NCBI RefSeq assembly: GCF_012328925.1 | Contig: NZ_JAAXLS010000010.1 | Coordinates: forward strand, 1-64,000 | Source of the DNA: Amycolatopsis acididurans | Lineage (GTDB): Bacteria > Actinomycetota > Actinomycetes > Mycobacteriales > Pseudonocardiaceae | Direction: 5' to 3' | DNA length: 64,000 bases | Shown here: positions 8,131-16,062 of the stretch, in pieces | Numbering within the stretch: the stretch's first letter is position 1 | How the letters are laid out: the number at the start of each line of letters is the position of its first letter | Notes under the pieces: model-generated | Told to the model about the DNA's origin: nothing | Database searches by the model: none | What the model saw: the letters and a program-made list of their open reading frames with translations, nothing else | Position numbers and translations under genes: made by a program

Positions 8131-9096
8131 CTAATTCGCGCGCAGAGCCTGCACCTCAGCAACTGCGAAGCTGGCTCTGGCCCTCGACTGCATCTGCGGG
8201 AAGTCCCCGCCGACGTCAGCAGTTCCATCCGATCCGACCCAGCTCACCGACCACTGGATCGCCCACTCCGCGCTGGCCTGATCGTTCGGTTGGCCCACCG
8301 AGCTGCGGGTGTAGACGAACCCGCAATCCGGGCTCGCCGCATGCAGACCAAAGGAGCGGTCGTACGGTGTGCCCGGTCCCGAACATGTCATCGAACCGCC
8401 CGTGCCCGAGTTAAACGTCATGCCTACCGGGGTCGCGGTCACCTCGGCCCACACAGGTCCGACCTGCACCCGCTGCACGGCTGGATGCCACACCCCCCGG
8501 TCGGTCCATATCCAGGTGTTCTCGCCGACGATCGTCGCGTCCCGCCCGTCCGGCAGCCGCACGTCCGGTGAATGCCGTGGCACCGGCAACGGCAGTTGCA
8601 ACTGCTCGAACGCCTGCGCCGCCAGCTCAGCCGGAGTCGGCAAGGGCGGTGCCGCAGGCGCACCCGGCGGCGCCGGGGCGTCCGCGGGAAGCGGCGGCAG
8701 GCAGCGCATGCCGAACGCGCTACCACCCGGCCGACCAGCACCGGGGGCACCTCCGACACCGAAACCGCCAAGAAAGCATCCGGGAGGAATCCCGCTCGGC
8801 GAATCGGCAGCATCGCTCGAACCGGCGGCGGCCTGCCGATCTTGGCCGGTGCCGGCCGACTTCTTTGCCGGACCGCCCGGCCGCACAGGTGCCTGGCCTC
8901 GCTGCTCCAAGGCCCGCATGTCGATGTGTGGCGGGGCGACCAGACCAGAGAGGTCGCCCGGAACGACGATGACCTGACCATCGTCATTGCTGGGCGGAGG
9001 CGGATCTGCCTGGGCTGGTGACGGCAGGCCCGCCACTGATATCCCACCCAGGCACAGCACGCCTGTCAGGACTTGTGCGAGATGTCGACGGACCAT
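8131..9096 (-). CDS. Secreted Tad-locus protein of unknown function, 321 aa
   Basis: Signal peptide starting MVRRHLAQVLTGVLCLGG and ending around SPAQADPPPP, then a long Pro/Gly/Ala-rich linker and a beta-rich C-terminal domain (~190-321) with paired Cys (SMTCSGPGTPYD, SPDCGFVYTRSS) and many Trp. Similar exported proteins occur beside actinobacterial Tad genes, but I do not recognise a named family. ATG at 9096 overlaps the lipoprotein stop (TGATG) with GGCGGG 8 nt upstream. ATG at 9102 has poor spacing. It may be a pilus-associated surface protein. Confidence 0.7.
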   Translation of the reverse strand: MVRRHLAQVLTGVLCLGGISVAGLPSPAQADPPPPSNDDGQVIVVPGDLSGLVAPPHIDMRALEQRGQAPVRPGGPAKKSAGTGQDRQAAAGSSDAADSPSGIPPGCFLGGFGVGGAPGAGRPGGSAFGMRCLPPLPADAPAPPGAPAAPPLPTPAELAAQAFEQLQLPLPVPRHSPDVRLPDGRDATIVGENTWIWTDRGVWHPAVQRVQVGPVWAEVTATPVGMTFNSGTGGSMTCSGPGTPYDRSFGLHAASPDCGFVYTRSSVGQPNDQASAEWAIQWSVSWVGSDGTADVGGDFPQMQSRARASFAVAEVQALRAN

Positions 9097-9656
9097 CAGC
9101 ATGTCCCGCCGGGGAACGTGACTTGAGCGACCTTCCACCGGCCGTCAGCGCTGTCGCGTTTGAGGTCTGCATTGACTGGATTCCGCGGTACGCCGACGGT
9201 CTTCCGATCACCGGTCTTGGCATCCGCCTGACCTGCCCTTGAACCGTCCTGGCAGTCGACTACTTTCGCGGAGGCGCCGGTGATCTGAACTGACACGATG
9301 CGCGCCGTGACATCGCCGTAGACCTTGATCCCGGCCTGTTTCTGAGATTGCATCGCGTTCAAGGTGGTCGTGAGCTGAGGGTCGACTGCCACCGCGGCCA
9401 CTACGTCATGCCAGGTGCTCTCCGGCTTGTCGCTGGCATGGAACGTGCTGACCCAGAACTGGCTGTAGGCGGCTTCGACCGCGGCGCGTTCGTCCTGGGC
9501 GGAAGAGGTCGCTGCCTGTGACGGCGCGGACAGGTTCGGCGAAGACGATGGTGACGGTGCCGGGTTGTACTCGCCGCTGCACCCCGCCAGCAACATGGCG
9601 AAGGTGCCAGCCAGGATGACGTGCAGTCGCCGACGATTGGTACCGATGTTGCTCAC
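9096..9656 (-). CDS. Putative lipoprotein of the Tad locus, 186 aa
   Basis: Lipoprotein signal with lipobox AMLLAGCSGEYN, where Cys would be acylated, then a Ser/Pro-rich tether and a small alpha/beta domain (SQFWVSTFHASDKPESTW) resembling NTF2-like or Mce-associated folds seen in exported actinobacterial proteins. That fold is a guess. GTG at 9656 is preferred because GGGGAGGA lies 6 nt upstream. An ATG at 9692 would add 12 residues before the signal. It is coupled to the downstream secreted protein by TGATG. Confidence 0.75.
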   Translation of the reverse strand: MSNIGTNRRRLHVILAGTFAMLLAGCSGEYNPAPSPSSSPNLSAPSQAATSSAQDERAAVEAAYSQFWVSTFHASDKPESTWHDVVAAVAVDPQLTTTLNAMQSQKQAGIKVYGDVTARIVSVQITGASAKVVDCQDGSRAGQADAKTGDRKTVGVPRNPVNADLKRDSADGRWKVAQVTFPGGTC

Positions 9657-9724
9657 AGGGTCCTCCCCAGTGCTCCCGATGCTGATGTCCATGCCGACCC
9701 GCGCCTGCGCAGGCCGCCATGCGC

Positions 9725-10366
9725 CTATGTCAACAGGATGCTTACCAGCGCGCCGGCGAGCAGGGGTGGACCTGCGGGGAACCGGGATTTCATACTCTTG
9801 GACGACACTGCTACCGCAAGCGCGACCAGGGCGGTAAGCCCGCTCGCGACGAGCAGACCGCGCAACAGGCCATCCCACCCGAACCAGCCGAGATACAGCG
9901 CGAGCGCGGCATACAGCGCGGTATCGCCGCCCCCTGTGTGTTCCGGCGCGCACATCTGGACCAGCAAGGCAAGGCCGAGCACGGCCACCATTGCGATGCA
10001 GGCGAAGCCGAACCGGAACCAGGTTCCGTCGATCACGGTGGCCCAGAGCATGAACACAGCACCTCCGCCCGCCAGCGCTGCCACCAGCGGAAACGGTAAC
10101 CTTCGGCAACGTAGGTCCGTGAGCGCCAGGCCGCATCCCAGTGCGCACGCCCAGCACCATGCCAGCCAGATCGGTGTCGCGCCGAGTCGAGGCAACCCAG
10201 CCCAACACAGCACCGCCGTCATCAGCGACATCGCCGTGGGAAGTGCGATGCGTGCCAGCCGGCCAGTGACAACCACTGTGCCCGTCGTTCGTTCCGTGGC
10301 CGCGAGCAGCGCTGGTCCCGCCGCGATACTCGCGGCTCCGACCGCGGGCACCAGGATCGACATCAT
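9725..10366 (-). CDS. A24-family prepilin peptidase (TadV-like), 213 aa
   Basis: Polytopic membrane aspartic protease that trims Flp-type prepilins. It shows the family signatures ALTDLRCRRLP (first catalytic Asp) and GGGDTALYAALALYLGWFG (second Asp in GxGD), with a terminal Gly-Pro-Pro-Leu motif. About six hydrophobic helices. ATG at 10366 has TTGGAGG 5 nt upstream. An ATG at 10450 would add 28 residues with no better ribosome site. Its substrates are presumably the Flp-like and TadE-like proteins encoded downstream. Confidence 0.87.
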   Translation of the reverse strand: MMSILVPAVGAASIAAGPALLAATERTTGTVVVTGRLARIALPTAMSLMTAVLCWAGLPRLGATPIWLAWCWACALGCGLALTDLRCRRLPFPLVAALAGGGAVFMLWATVIDGTWFRFGFACIAMVAVLGLALLVQMCAPEHTGGGDTALYAALALYLGWFGWDGLLRGLLVASGLTALVALAVAVSSKSMKSRFPAGPPLLAGALVSILLT

Positions 10367-10510
10367 CAACACCTCCAAGACGAGCACGAAGGCGCTGGCG
10401 TGGACCGCGGCATCCGGCCCGGCTCGCGTCGTGGTTGCGCTGGTCCTCATCGTGGTCGACAGACAGATCGGCCTTGATCGTGACGATCCGCGCGTACGGG
10501 GTGGCTGAAG

Positions 10511-10915
10511 TCATCGCGCGTACTGCTCCGATCGGGAAGAGCTGCGGTGTCGTCCGGCGGTGGGTTCCGTGGCGGACGTGGACGCCCCCGCGTCCTCCAC
10601 CGCGGGTGCGGGTTCGGTGCCAGCAGTTCCTGGGATCTCGTCGAGGCGTGGACCGGAAACCGCCAGGCCGGTCCTCGTCGCGGTGGCAGACGGACCGGTG
10701 GCGGGTTCCAGGTCGGTCGCTTCGGCAAAAGCGTGGAGGTTCGGAGGCGGGGCGGGCGCTGTGACAAGTTCTGCGATGGGCTGCCAGGTGACGCACCGAT
10801 CGCACCAGGCATAGCTGGGAATGGCCTCGGGGTTCTCGGCGAGTTCGGTGAGTTCGGCTTCGCCGATCTCGTCGAGTGCACGCGTATGGGAGCAAAGAAG
10901 GAGGAAGTGCGCCAT
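10511..10915 (-). CDS. Unknown protein with paired Cys motifs, first gene of the Tad operon, 134 aa
   Basis: Starts MAHFLLLCSHTRALDEIG and contains YAWCDRCVTWQPIAEL around residues 40-55. A Cys-His pair and a CxxC could bind zinc. The second half is Pro/Ala/Thr-rich and probably disordered. There is no signal peptide. It is the first gene after a ~0.75-kb leader and precedes the prepilin peptidase by 144 nt. The long in-frame extension upstream of the ATG crosses the leader hairpin and looks non-coding. Function unknown. Confidence 0.55.
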   Translation of the reverse strand: MAHFLLLCSHTRALDEIGEAELTELAENPEAIPSYAWCDRCVTWQPIAELVTAPAPPPNLHAFAEATDLEPATGPSATATRTGLAVSGPRLDEIPGTAGTEPAPAVEDAGASTSATEPTAGRHRSSSRSEQYAR

Positions 10916-11289
10916 CGGTGTGCTCCGTCCAGGACGGTGGGGCTCGGGATGGGGCGGCGGTGCGGCGGACGCGGAGGCTGGGGTCCTGGCGAGCCGCCGC
11001 ACCAGCCGGTCCGAGCGCGACTCGGCGCTCGGGGTCAGGTGCGGTTGACCGCCCAACCGTGATGGTTCACAGAGGGAATCGACATGCGTCGGCGCGGTTG
11101 AACCAATCCACGAGACGGCCACGGGCGTCGAGAAGAGCTGCTGGAATTCCAGGGATGACATCGCGAAGCGACCGGCGGCGAGAATAAGGGGCTGGCGCTG
11201 TGCGAAAAATGCAGATATGGCTTCCAGAAAAAGGTTGTGACTTCCCGGCATTTCCGTGTTGACGGGATACCCGGATTGAGTTCCGGACG

Positions 11290-11325
11290 CCGGGGCGACA
11301 CCTAGGGGGAGGAGTGTCGCCCCGG
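11290..11325 (-). terminator. 12-bp perfect GC hairpin in the Tad leader (terminator or attenuator)
   Basis: Arms 11290-11301 and 11314-11325 are perfect complements (CCGGGGCGACAC / GTGTCGCCCCGG) around a 12-nt loop. No U-tract follows on either strand. On the minus strand the loop reads TCCTCCCCCTAG, resembling an anti-Shine-Dalgarno sequence. It lies between the repeat block and the Tad start, so it could attenuate the Tad operon or end transcription from the STAND gene. Confidence 0.55.
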
Positions 11326-11400
11326 CAAGCGAGACCGGGCGAGGCGCCGTCGATCCCCCGACTGGGTCGACGGTTCCGGGAGGTGACTCGGTTCGCATAC

Positions 11401-11413
11401 CTCCACAGTGGAG
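11401..11413. promoter_or_regulatory. 13-bp palindrome CTCCACAGTGGAG
   Basis: Perfect 6-bp arms around a central A. It lies 40 bp on the Tad side of the 11-bp repeat block. Possible operator in the Tad leader. The regulator is unknown. Confidence 0.35.
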
Positions 11414-11452
11414 CAACGAGAACGCGTCGGGGCCCGGTAGCCGAGGACAGTC

Positions 11453-11492
11453 TTGTGCTCTTTTTGTGCTGGTTTTGTGCTCGTTTTGTCCA
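11453..11492. repeat. Four 11-bp-spaced heptamers (TTGTGCT x3 plus TTGTCCA)
   Basis: TTGTGCT starts at 11453, 11464 and 11475, with a diverged fourth copy at 11486, each separated by exactly 4 bp. Heptamers on one helical face at 11-bp spacing resemble SARP-type activator sites. The same spacing phases short A/T tracts, so intrinsic bending is an alternative. They sit upstream of the minus-strand Tad operon. Confidence 0.6.
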
Positions 11493-11681
11493 GACGAAAA
11501 CAGTTTTCATCTATCCGAGGGACTGGCGACATCGCGTGCCCGTGTCGGCACATGCTGTTACTTTCGATGCTCGCGCGGATGAGCGTATCGGGATAGAACT
11601 ACGCCGCATCAGTAGGGCCTCGGCGTGTCCCGAAGCCCTACTGGGGTTCTAGGCGGAGAAAGAGCCTTATGGCTGGGTGGC

Positions 11682-14003
11682 TCAGGTGCCGGGCTCGTCG
11701 CGGGTGCTCAGGCACACGTTGATCGTGGCGATCTGGGCTTGAATGTCGAGTGCACGCGGGTCCTGCAGTGATTCGAGGATGTCCCCCGCGGCGCGGTAGG
11801 AAGCGCGCGCTCCTTCGGGGTCGCCGAGTTTGGTCAGCGTTTCGCCTCGGGCGACGAGGGTTTCGGCCTGACCCCAGCGTTCGTGTCCGATGCGGCGGAC
11901 GGCCAGGGCCGCGTCGAAGTGGGTCAGCGCAGCTCGTGGCTGGTGCTGCTGCAGCAGGACCAAGCCCATTTGGTGATGGGCGAGGCTGGCGACGGGTTGT
12001 TTCGGGGCGAGCGCCAGGGCGCGGGCGAGCGCGTCCTCGGCGAGTGCGCGGGCGTCCTCGGTGTTGCCCAGGTTCTGGTGCGTTCCGGAGAGCATGGCGC
12101 GGGCGACGGCGACGCCGAGGTCGAGGCCGACGCGCGCGAAGAGCGTCTCGGCCAGTTCGTAGGCCCCTTTGGCGTCGTCGTGGCGGTCGAGGGCGCTGTA
12201 GGCGGCAGCGAGGCCGAACTCGCTCCAGGCGCGGCCCCGGTCGTCGCCCAACTCGGTTTGCAGGTCGACCGCGCGCCGGAGGTGGTCGATGCCTTCCTCG
12301 GTGCGTCCGAGTTCGTGCAGGACCCAGCCGAGGCTCTGGGTGCAGCGGGCGATGCCCGGGGTGCTGTCGAGGGCTTGCGCGGCGGCGAGTCCTTCGGTGG
12401 CCGCGGTGAGCCAGGTGCTCCAATTCTTGGTCAGGTAGAAGTAGGGAAGAAAGAAGGCCGGAAGCATCCAGGCGGCGTCTCCGGCGCCGATGGACCGGGC
12501 GTGGCGGGCGAGTTCGAGCGCGGTGGTCACTTCGGTGTCACACCATGCCAGCGCGCCGTGATAGTCGTCCGGGGCGAACGGCGTGGCGACCTCCGGAATG
12601 GTCGTGGTGCCGGTTCCGGTGTCGAGTTCGAGGTCGAGTGTGAGCCCGGAACCGGCCCAGTTCGGGGTCAGGGCGTTGCTGGCTTTCCACGCGGTTGTCA
12701 CGTACCAGCGCAGGAGCCGGTAGCGGGCCCGTGCCACCTCGTCGAGGGAGTCTTCGACGACGGCGCGCTGATAGGCGTAGGCGCGCAGGAGGTGGTTCAT
12801 CCAGAGGCGTCCGGCGCCGACGTAGGCGTCGTCGAGCAGGTGGGCGTGGCGCAGCACGTCCAGCACTTCACGGACGGTACCGACGTCAAGGCCGGTCTGG
12901 GCGGCGACCGCTTCGGCGCTTAGCAGCGGGACGGGGATGATGCCGGCCAGCCGGAACACACGCTGCTGCAGCGGCGACAGGGCGAGGTAGGACAGGTCGA
13001 TCACGCCGTGGACGTTCATCGAAGGGTCTGAGGATGTGAACACGTCCAGGCGCCGTGTTTCGCTGCCGAGCCGGTCGGCCAGGCTCTGCAGCGAGTCGTG
13101 CGGGTGCTGCTGGATGCGTTCGGCGGCAATGAGCACCGCCATCGGCAGCCGTCCGCAGCGGCGCACGATCGCCTCGGCGGCCTCGCGCTCGACCTCGACA
13201 CGTGCCTCGCCGGCGCGCCTGCGCAGCAGGGTCAGGGCTTCCTCGGGCGACAGCGGGGGCAGGTCGATATGCAGGCCGCCGCTGTGCAGCAGCAGGGAGG
13301 GCTGGTGCTCGCGGCTGGTCAGCACCACCACGCTGCCCGCCCCGGGCAGCAGGTGCCGGACCTGTTCGTAACTGGCGATGTTGTCCAGCACGACGATGGC
13401 CGGACGCGCGGCCAGCAGCGAGCGGTAGCGGGCGGCGCGTTCCTCGATCGTGCCGTGCAACGCGTCGGCACCTGCGCCGAGGGCGTGCAGAAAGCCGTCC
13501 AGGACGTCGCCGGGGTCCACGGCCCGCCCGGGGGCCAGCCCGCGCATGTCGGCGAACAGGCAGCCACCGGCGAAGCGGTTCTGCACCCGCGCGGCCCAGT
13601 GCAACGCCAGCGACGTCTTGCCGACCCAGAAGCCGCCCTCGATGACGGCGGTGACCGCAGCTCCCGGGCGGGCGTGCTCAATGAGTGCGGCGTCGAGTCG
13701 GTGGAGATAGTCCTCGCGGCCGACGAAGTCCGCGGCGGCAGGTGGCAGTTGCATCGGACGAGCGGGGGGACGGCGAATCTCGTCCTGCTCATGGGCGAGC
13801 TGTTCCAGCTCGCCGTCGGCGCCGAGTGCGCGGTCGACTTCGCGGACCAGAGCCGGTGCCAGAGGGCGCGCGCCGTGCAGGATCTTCGACAAGTAGCTCG
13901 CGCTGTAGTTGGTCTGGGCCGCGATGTCGTCGATCGTCATGCCTCGCTGGCGGCGGAGCCGGTGCACCGCCTCCGCGAAAGCGTTGATGGACCTCAATTC
14001 CAC
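11682..14003 (-). CDS. Helix-turn-helix/NB-ARC/TPR STAND regulator, 773 aa
   Basis: Large signal-transduction ATPase. Residues ~8-60 form an XRE-like helix-turn-helix (MTIDDIAAQTNYSASYLSKI). Residues ~95-380 are an NB-ARC/AAA domain with Walker A GGFWVGKTSLAL (~123-134) and Walker B AIVVLDN. A winged-helix part follows, then TPR repeats from ~520 to the end (GIARCTQSLGWVLHELGRTE). Such proteins couple ligand or partner binding at the TPRs to nucleotide-driven oligomerisation and DNA binding. GTG at 14003 is assumed; a TTG two codons later has better ribosome-site spacing. It has its own promoter region at 14.42-14.45 kb. Targets are unknown; the adjacent Tad operon is a candidate. Confidence 0.85.
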   Translation of the reverse strand: MELRSINAFAEAVHRLRRQRGMTIDDIAAQTNYSASYLSKILHGARPLAPALVREVDRALGADGELEQLAHEQDEIRRPPARPMQLPPAAADFVGREDYLHRLDAALIEHARPGAAVTAVIEGGFWVGKTSLALHWAARVQNRFAGGCLFADMRGLAPGRAVDPGDVLDGFLHALGAGADALHGTIEERAARYRSLLAARPAIVVLDNIASYEQVRHLLPGAGSVVVLTSREHQPSLLLHSGGLHIDLPPLSPEEALTLLRRRAGEARVEVEREAAEAIVRRCGRLPMAVLIAAERIQQHPHDSLQSLADRLGSETRRLDVFTSSDPSMNVHGVIDLSYLALSPLQQRVFRLAGIIPVPLLSAEAVAAQTGLDVGTVREVLDVLRHAHLLDDAYVGAGRLWMNHLLRAYAYQRAVVEDSLDEVARARYRLLRWYVTTAWKASNALTPNWAGSGLTLDLELDTGTGTTTIPEVATPFAPDDYHGALAWCDTEVTTALELARHARSIGAGDAAWMLPAFFLPYFYLTKNWSTWLTAATEGLAAAQALDSTPGIARCTQSLGWVLHELGRTEEGIDHLRRAVDLQTELGDDRGRAWSEFGLAAAYSALDRHDDAKGAYELAETLFARVGLDLGVAVARAMLSGTHQNLGNTEDARALAEDALARALALAPKQPVASLAHHQMGLVLLQQHQPRAALTHFDAALAVRRIGHERWGQAETLVARGETLTKLGDPEGARASYRAAGDILESLQDPRALDIQAQIATINVCLSTRDEPGT

Positions 14004-14419
14004 GTCTCCCCCTGGATGGATCGACGCGCTACAGCCGCTTGTGGCGGAGCAGCGCGTCGCGGCGTCGTCCGAGGACTGGGCCGCAGGCTGTGGGGACCGG
14101 ATCGGACGTCCGCCTCACTAAGTGGAGCGACGACCGCGACAGCCGAGATTCGTTTGTCCCGCGCCGACACGCGGAGTGACCAACCTGTCGATGACAGGCA
14201 GTCACCACCCAACGCCCACGCGGGGGCGCCTCGCCACCGTCACACCGTCAAAACCGTGCAACAGCCACCAGTCACAGCGCACGGGAGATTTCCCAGCTCA
14301 TCCGGCCCCGCGTCGCAAGACCTCTCCCCGGAGTCGGGAAGATCACCCGATCTTCCCTGGATACCCGCATCTTCCCAACCGATGCAACTACCGGGTAACC
14401 GATTACACCGTTCGGACTA
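14004..14419 (-). other. Long leader of the STAND regulator gene, no gene seen
   Basis: About 400 bp between the predicted promoter and the GTG start. No open frame with a ribosome site is convincing. It holds short GATCTTCCC/ATCTTCCC repeats around 14340-14375 and may form structure. Confidence 0.4.
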
Positions 14420-14454
14420 ATTGTGACACGCAACACTACTCAGTGCAACTGAGT
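14420..14454 (-). promoter_or_regulatory. Promoter overlapped by inverted repeat ACTCAGT-GCA-ACTGAGT
   Basis: On the minus strand, TTGCAC (14448-14443) and CACAAT (14425-14420) are separated by exactly 17 bp, a sigma70-like promoter reading toward the STAND gene. A perfect 7-bp inverted repeat (14438-14454) covers the -35 box, and a further ACTGAGT lies at 14471-14477. This suggests a repressor or autoregulatory operator. Confidence 0.5.
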
Positions 14455-14478
14455 AAAACTACCTGCCGTCACTGAGTG

Positions 14479-14721
14479 TTATGACGCTTGTGCGAACGAG
14501 GTACGTCGGTGCGGCGTTGGAAGCGGGTACAGCAGCGCCACGGTTTCGACAGCGCACTCCGGGCAGATCCGCAGGTTCGCCGGACGGCGCGGGCCCAGGG
14601 ATTCGAGCACGAGCTGGCCCTCGTGCAGGTGACGGGTGCACACGGAGACGTCGGTGTCGGGCAGGGCGGTGTGCGCGCGTCCGGGGTGGTACGGGCTGAC
14701 GCCCCACTGCAAGTTGGTCAT
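14479..14721 (-). CDS. Small Cys-containing unknown, last gene of the coupled cassette, 80 aa
   Basis: Begins MTNLQWGVSPYHPGRAHTAL, with VSVCTRHLHEGQLV and LRICPECAVETVALL. The His/Cys pairs could bind a metal. ATG at 14721 has GGAGG 7 nt upstream and overlaps the DUF6624 stop (ATGA). Similar small proteins accompany regulator-linked cassettes in actinomycetes. No function is recognised. Confidence 0.6.
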   Translation of the reverse strand: MTNLQWGVSPYHPGRAHTALPDTDVSVCTRHLHEGQLVLESLGPRRPANLRICPECAVETVALLYPLPTPHRRTSFAQAS

Positions 14722-15284
14722 CGTGAACCTCCTCGGGTCGCGGCTGTGATCTCGGCGAAGCTGGAGTACGCGGCCTCGATCGCGGAGTCCGGCAACGGGT
14801 CGAGCCCGACGTCCGCGCGCGCAAGGTTGACCTCGGCCGGACGGTGCAGCGGGTAGAGACGGCCGGCCGCCTCGGCACCGAGCCGCAGCCACTGGGTGCC
14901 ATAGCGCTGCGGGCGCTGTTGGTCGATCGCGACCCGATCGGCCAGAAACGCCAGATCGCGCGGCGCAGCGTCGCGATTGGCCACTGCGGCCCGCAGCTTC
15001 GGCAGCCAGCAGGCCCGGTACGGCGCGGGCGCGTGCTGAGCCAGCACCCAGGCGGCGTGCGCGCCGTCGACACCGACGCTCCGGCGGCCGGGCCAGCCGT
15101 GCACCGCCACGATAGGCGCGAACCAGCGCACGTTGTCCTCGTCGACGCGGTGAACGGTCTCCCACTGCTCCGGCGTGAGAGCCACGGAGCCAAGCTCGGC
15201 GCGGGCGCGCTGATCGGCGGCGGCACGCTCGATCAGCTCGCCGCGCAATGCGGCCAGCTCCGGGTCGACGCTCGCCGTGTTCAC
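14718..15284 (-). CDS. DUF6624-family protein, 188 aa
   Basis: Matches the DUF6624 pattern: N-terminal LRGELIERAAADQRARAEL, then VDEDNVRWFAPIVAVHGWPG, a His after AAWVLAQHAPAPY, DRVAIDQQRPQRYGTQWLRL and VGLDPLPDS near the end. The family has no established activity. The conserved DQ, HGWP, QHA and QxYGTQ suggest an enzyme. GTG at 15284 overlaps the preceding stop and its own stop overlaps the next ATG. It is soluble and cytoplasmic, seventh of eight genes in the cassette. Confidence 0.8.
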   Translation of the reverse strand: MNTASVDPELAALRGELIERAAADQRARAELGSVALTPEQWETVHRVDEDNVRWFAPIVAVHGWPGRRSVGVDGAHAAWVLAQHAPAPYRACWLPKLRAAVANRDAAPRDLAFLADRVAIDQQRPQRYGTQWLRLGAEAAGRLYPLHRPAEVNLARADVGLDPLPDSAIEAAYSSFAEITAATRGGSR

Positions 15285-15571
15285 GGCTGTCCTCCTGCCA
15301 GCGCGGCCGATCCGGACGCGGTCAGCATGAGAGGCCGATCAGCGTCGGCGGCGAGATGGCCGGACGCGAGCAGCTCCTCACCTGCCTGCGCAATCCACTC
15401 AGGCACCGCCCGGCCCCCGTCGGTGAACAGCTCGCCATCGTGGCGACGCAGCTCTCCGCGCGCGGCCCGGCGCAGCGCCCACCAGCCCGCGACGTCGACC
15501 CCGGCGCCATCCGCGCGGCAGCTCATCCCGGTTGTCGGTTCGGCGGCATCGAACGAGGTTGTGGGCGTCAT
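15281..15571 (-). CDS. Small unknown, cassette gene 6, 96 aa
   Basis: Acidic N-terminus, then VAGWWALRRAARGELRRHDG and GRAVPEWIAQAGEELLASGH, which looks like a winged-helix-sized helical domain with a short C-terminal strand pair. ATG at 15571 overlaps the previous stop (ATGA), and the stop overlaps the GTG of the DUF6624 gene. Not recognised. The tight coupling says it works with, or in fixed ratio to, its neighbours. Confidence 0.6.
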   Translation of the reverse strand: MTPTTSFDAAEPTTGMSCRADGAGVDVAGWWALRRAARGELRRHDGELFTDGGRAVPEWIAQAGEELLASGHLAADADRPLMLTASGSAALAGGQP

Positions 15572-16062
15572 GGCGTCTCCGATCGAGCGGTCGGCACCGG
15601 AGTGGCCAGTGCACGGGTGGTGGCCAGCAGCGCGGCCTGCGCGGGCAGATCGGCTCGGGTGGGCCAGTCGACCCAGCGCCACAGATCCAGCGCCTCGGTC
15701 TCCGGCGACGGCAGCACCACCAGGGCGTTGTCCCCGACCACGCTGACGCCCAACGGCACCAGCGCGGCCATGTGCTCCAGCGTCGCGCTGCCCGGCCCGC
15801 TCAGGAACGTCCACCGTTCCCCACCGGGATGCGCCAGCGCCGGGGCGGGCATGGCCCGTACCCGCAGGCTGGGCGCGACCTTCCGTCCCAGCGCGGCGGG
15901 CATCGTGACCGCGCCGAGCAGCCCGCCGAGGCGCAGCGCGATCCGGTTGCCGTCCGCGAGTTGGGCGGGCAGCCCGCAGGTGGCCCAGTAGTACTCGCAT
16001 CGCCGCGCCGCTGTGTCCCCGGCCGATGCCGGGGGCGCCATGCAGGAAACGGACATGCCCAT
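15568..16062 (-). CDS. Prim-pol-like unknown, cassette gene 5, 164 aa
   Basis: Starts MGMSVSCMAPPASAGDTAAR, with ERWTFLSGPGSATLEH and ALVVLPSPETEALDLWRWVD. The 'W-FL-GP ... LPSP ... W' pattern resembles small actinobacterial proteins related to the N-terminal half of bifunctional DNA primase/polymerase (prim-pol), without the catalytic acidic residues I would need to see. Treat the homology as tentative. Start at 16062 overlaps the previous stop (TGATG). Confidence 0.55.
   Translation of the reverse strand: MGMSVSCMAPPASAGDTAARRCEYYWATCGLPAQLADGNRIALRLGGLLGAVTMPAALGRKVAPSLRVRAMPAPALAHPGGERWTFLSGPGSATLEHMAALVPLGVSVVGDNALVVLPSPETEALDLWRWVDWPTRADLPAQAALLATTRALATPVPTARSETP

Larger units (their letters stand above)
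10916..11681. other. Tad leader and intergenic region (~766 bp)
   Basis: I find no convincing gene here. Open frames on both strands are low-complexity or run through repeats. It contains a 12-bp-arm hairpin at 11290-11325, a 13-bp palindrome at 11401-11413 and four 11-bp-spaced repeats at 11453-11492. It separates the 3' end of the STAND regulator gene from the first Tad gene and presumably holds the Tad promoter. Confidence 0.6.

Noticed and set aside
11067..11510. Open frame on the minus strand across the Tad leader (~147 codons)
   Set aside because: It runs through the 11-bp repeat block and the leader hairpin, has no ribosome site and shows no family feature.
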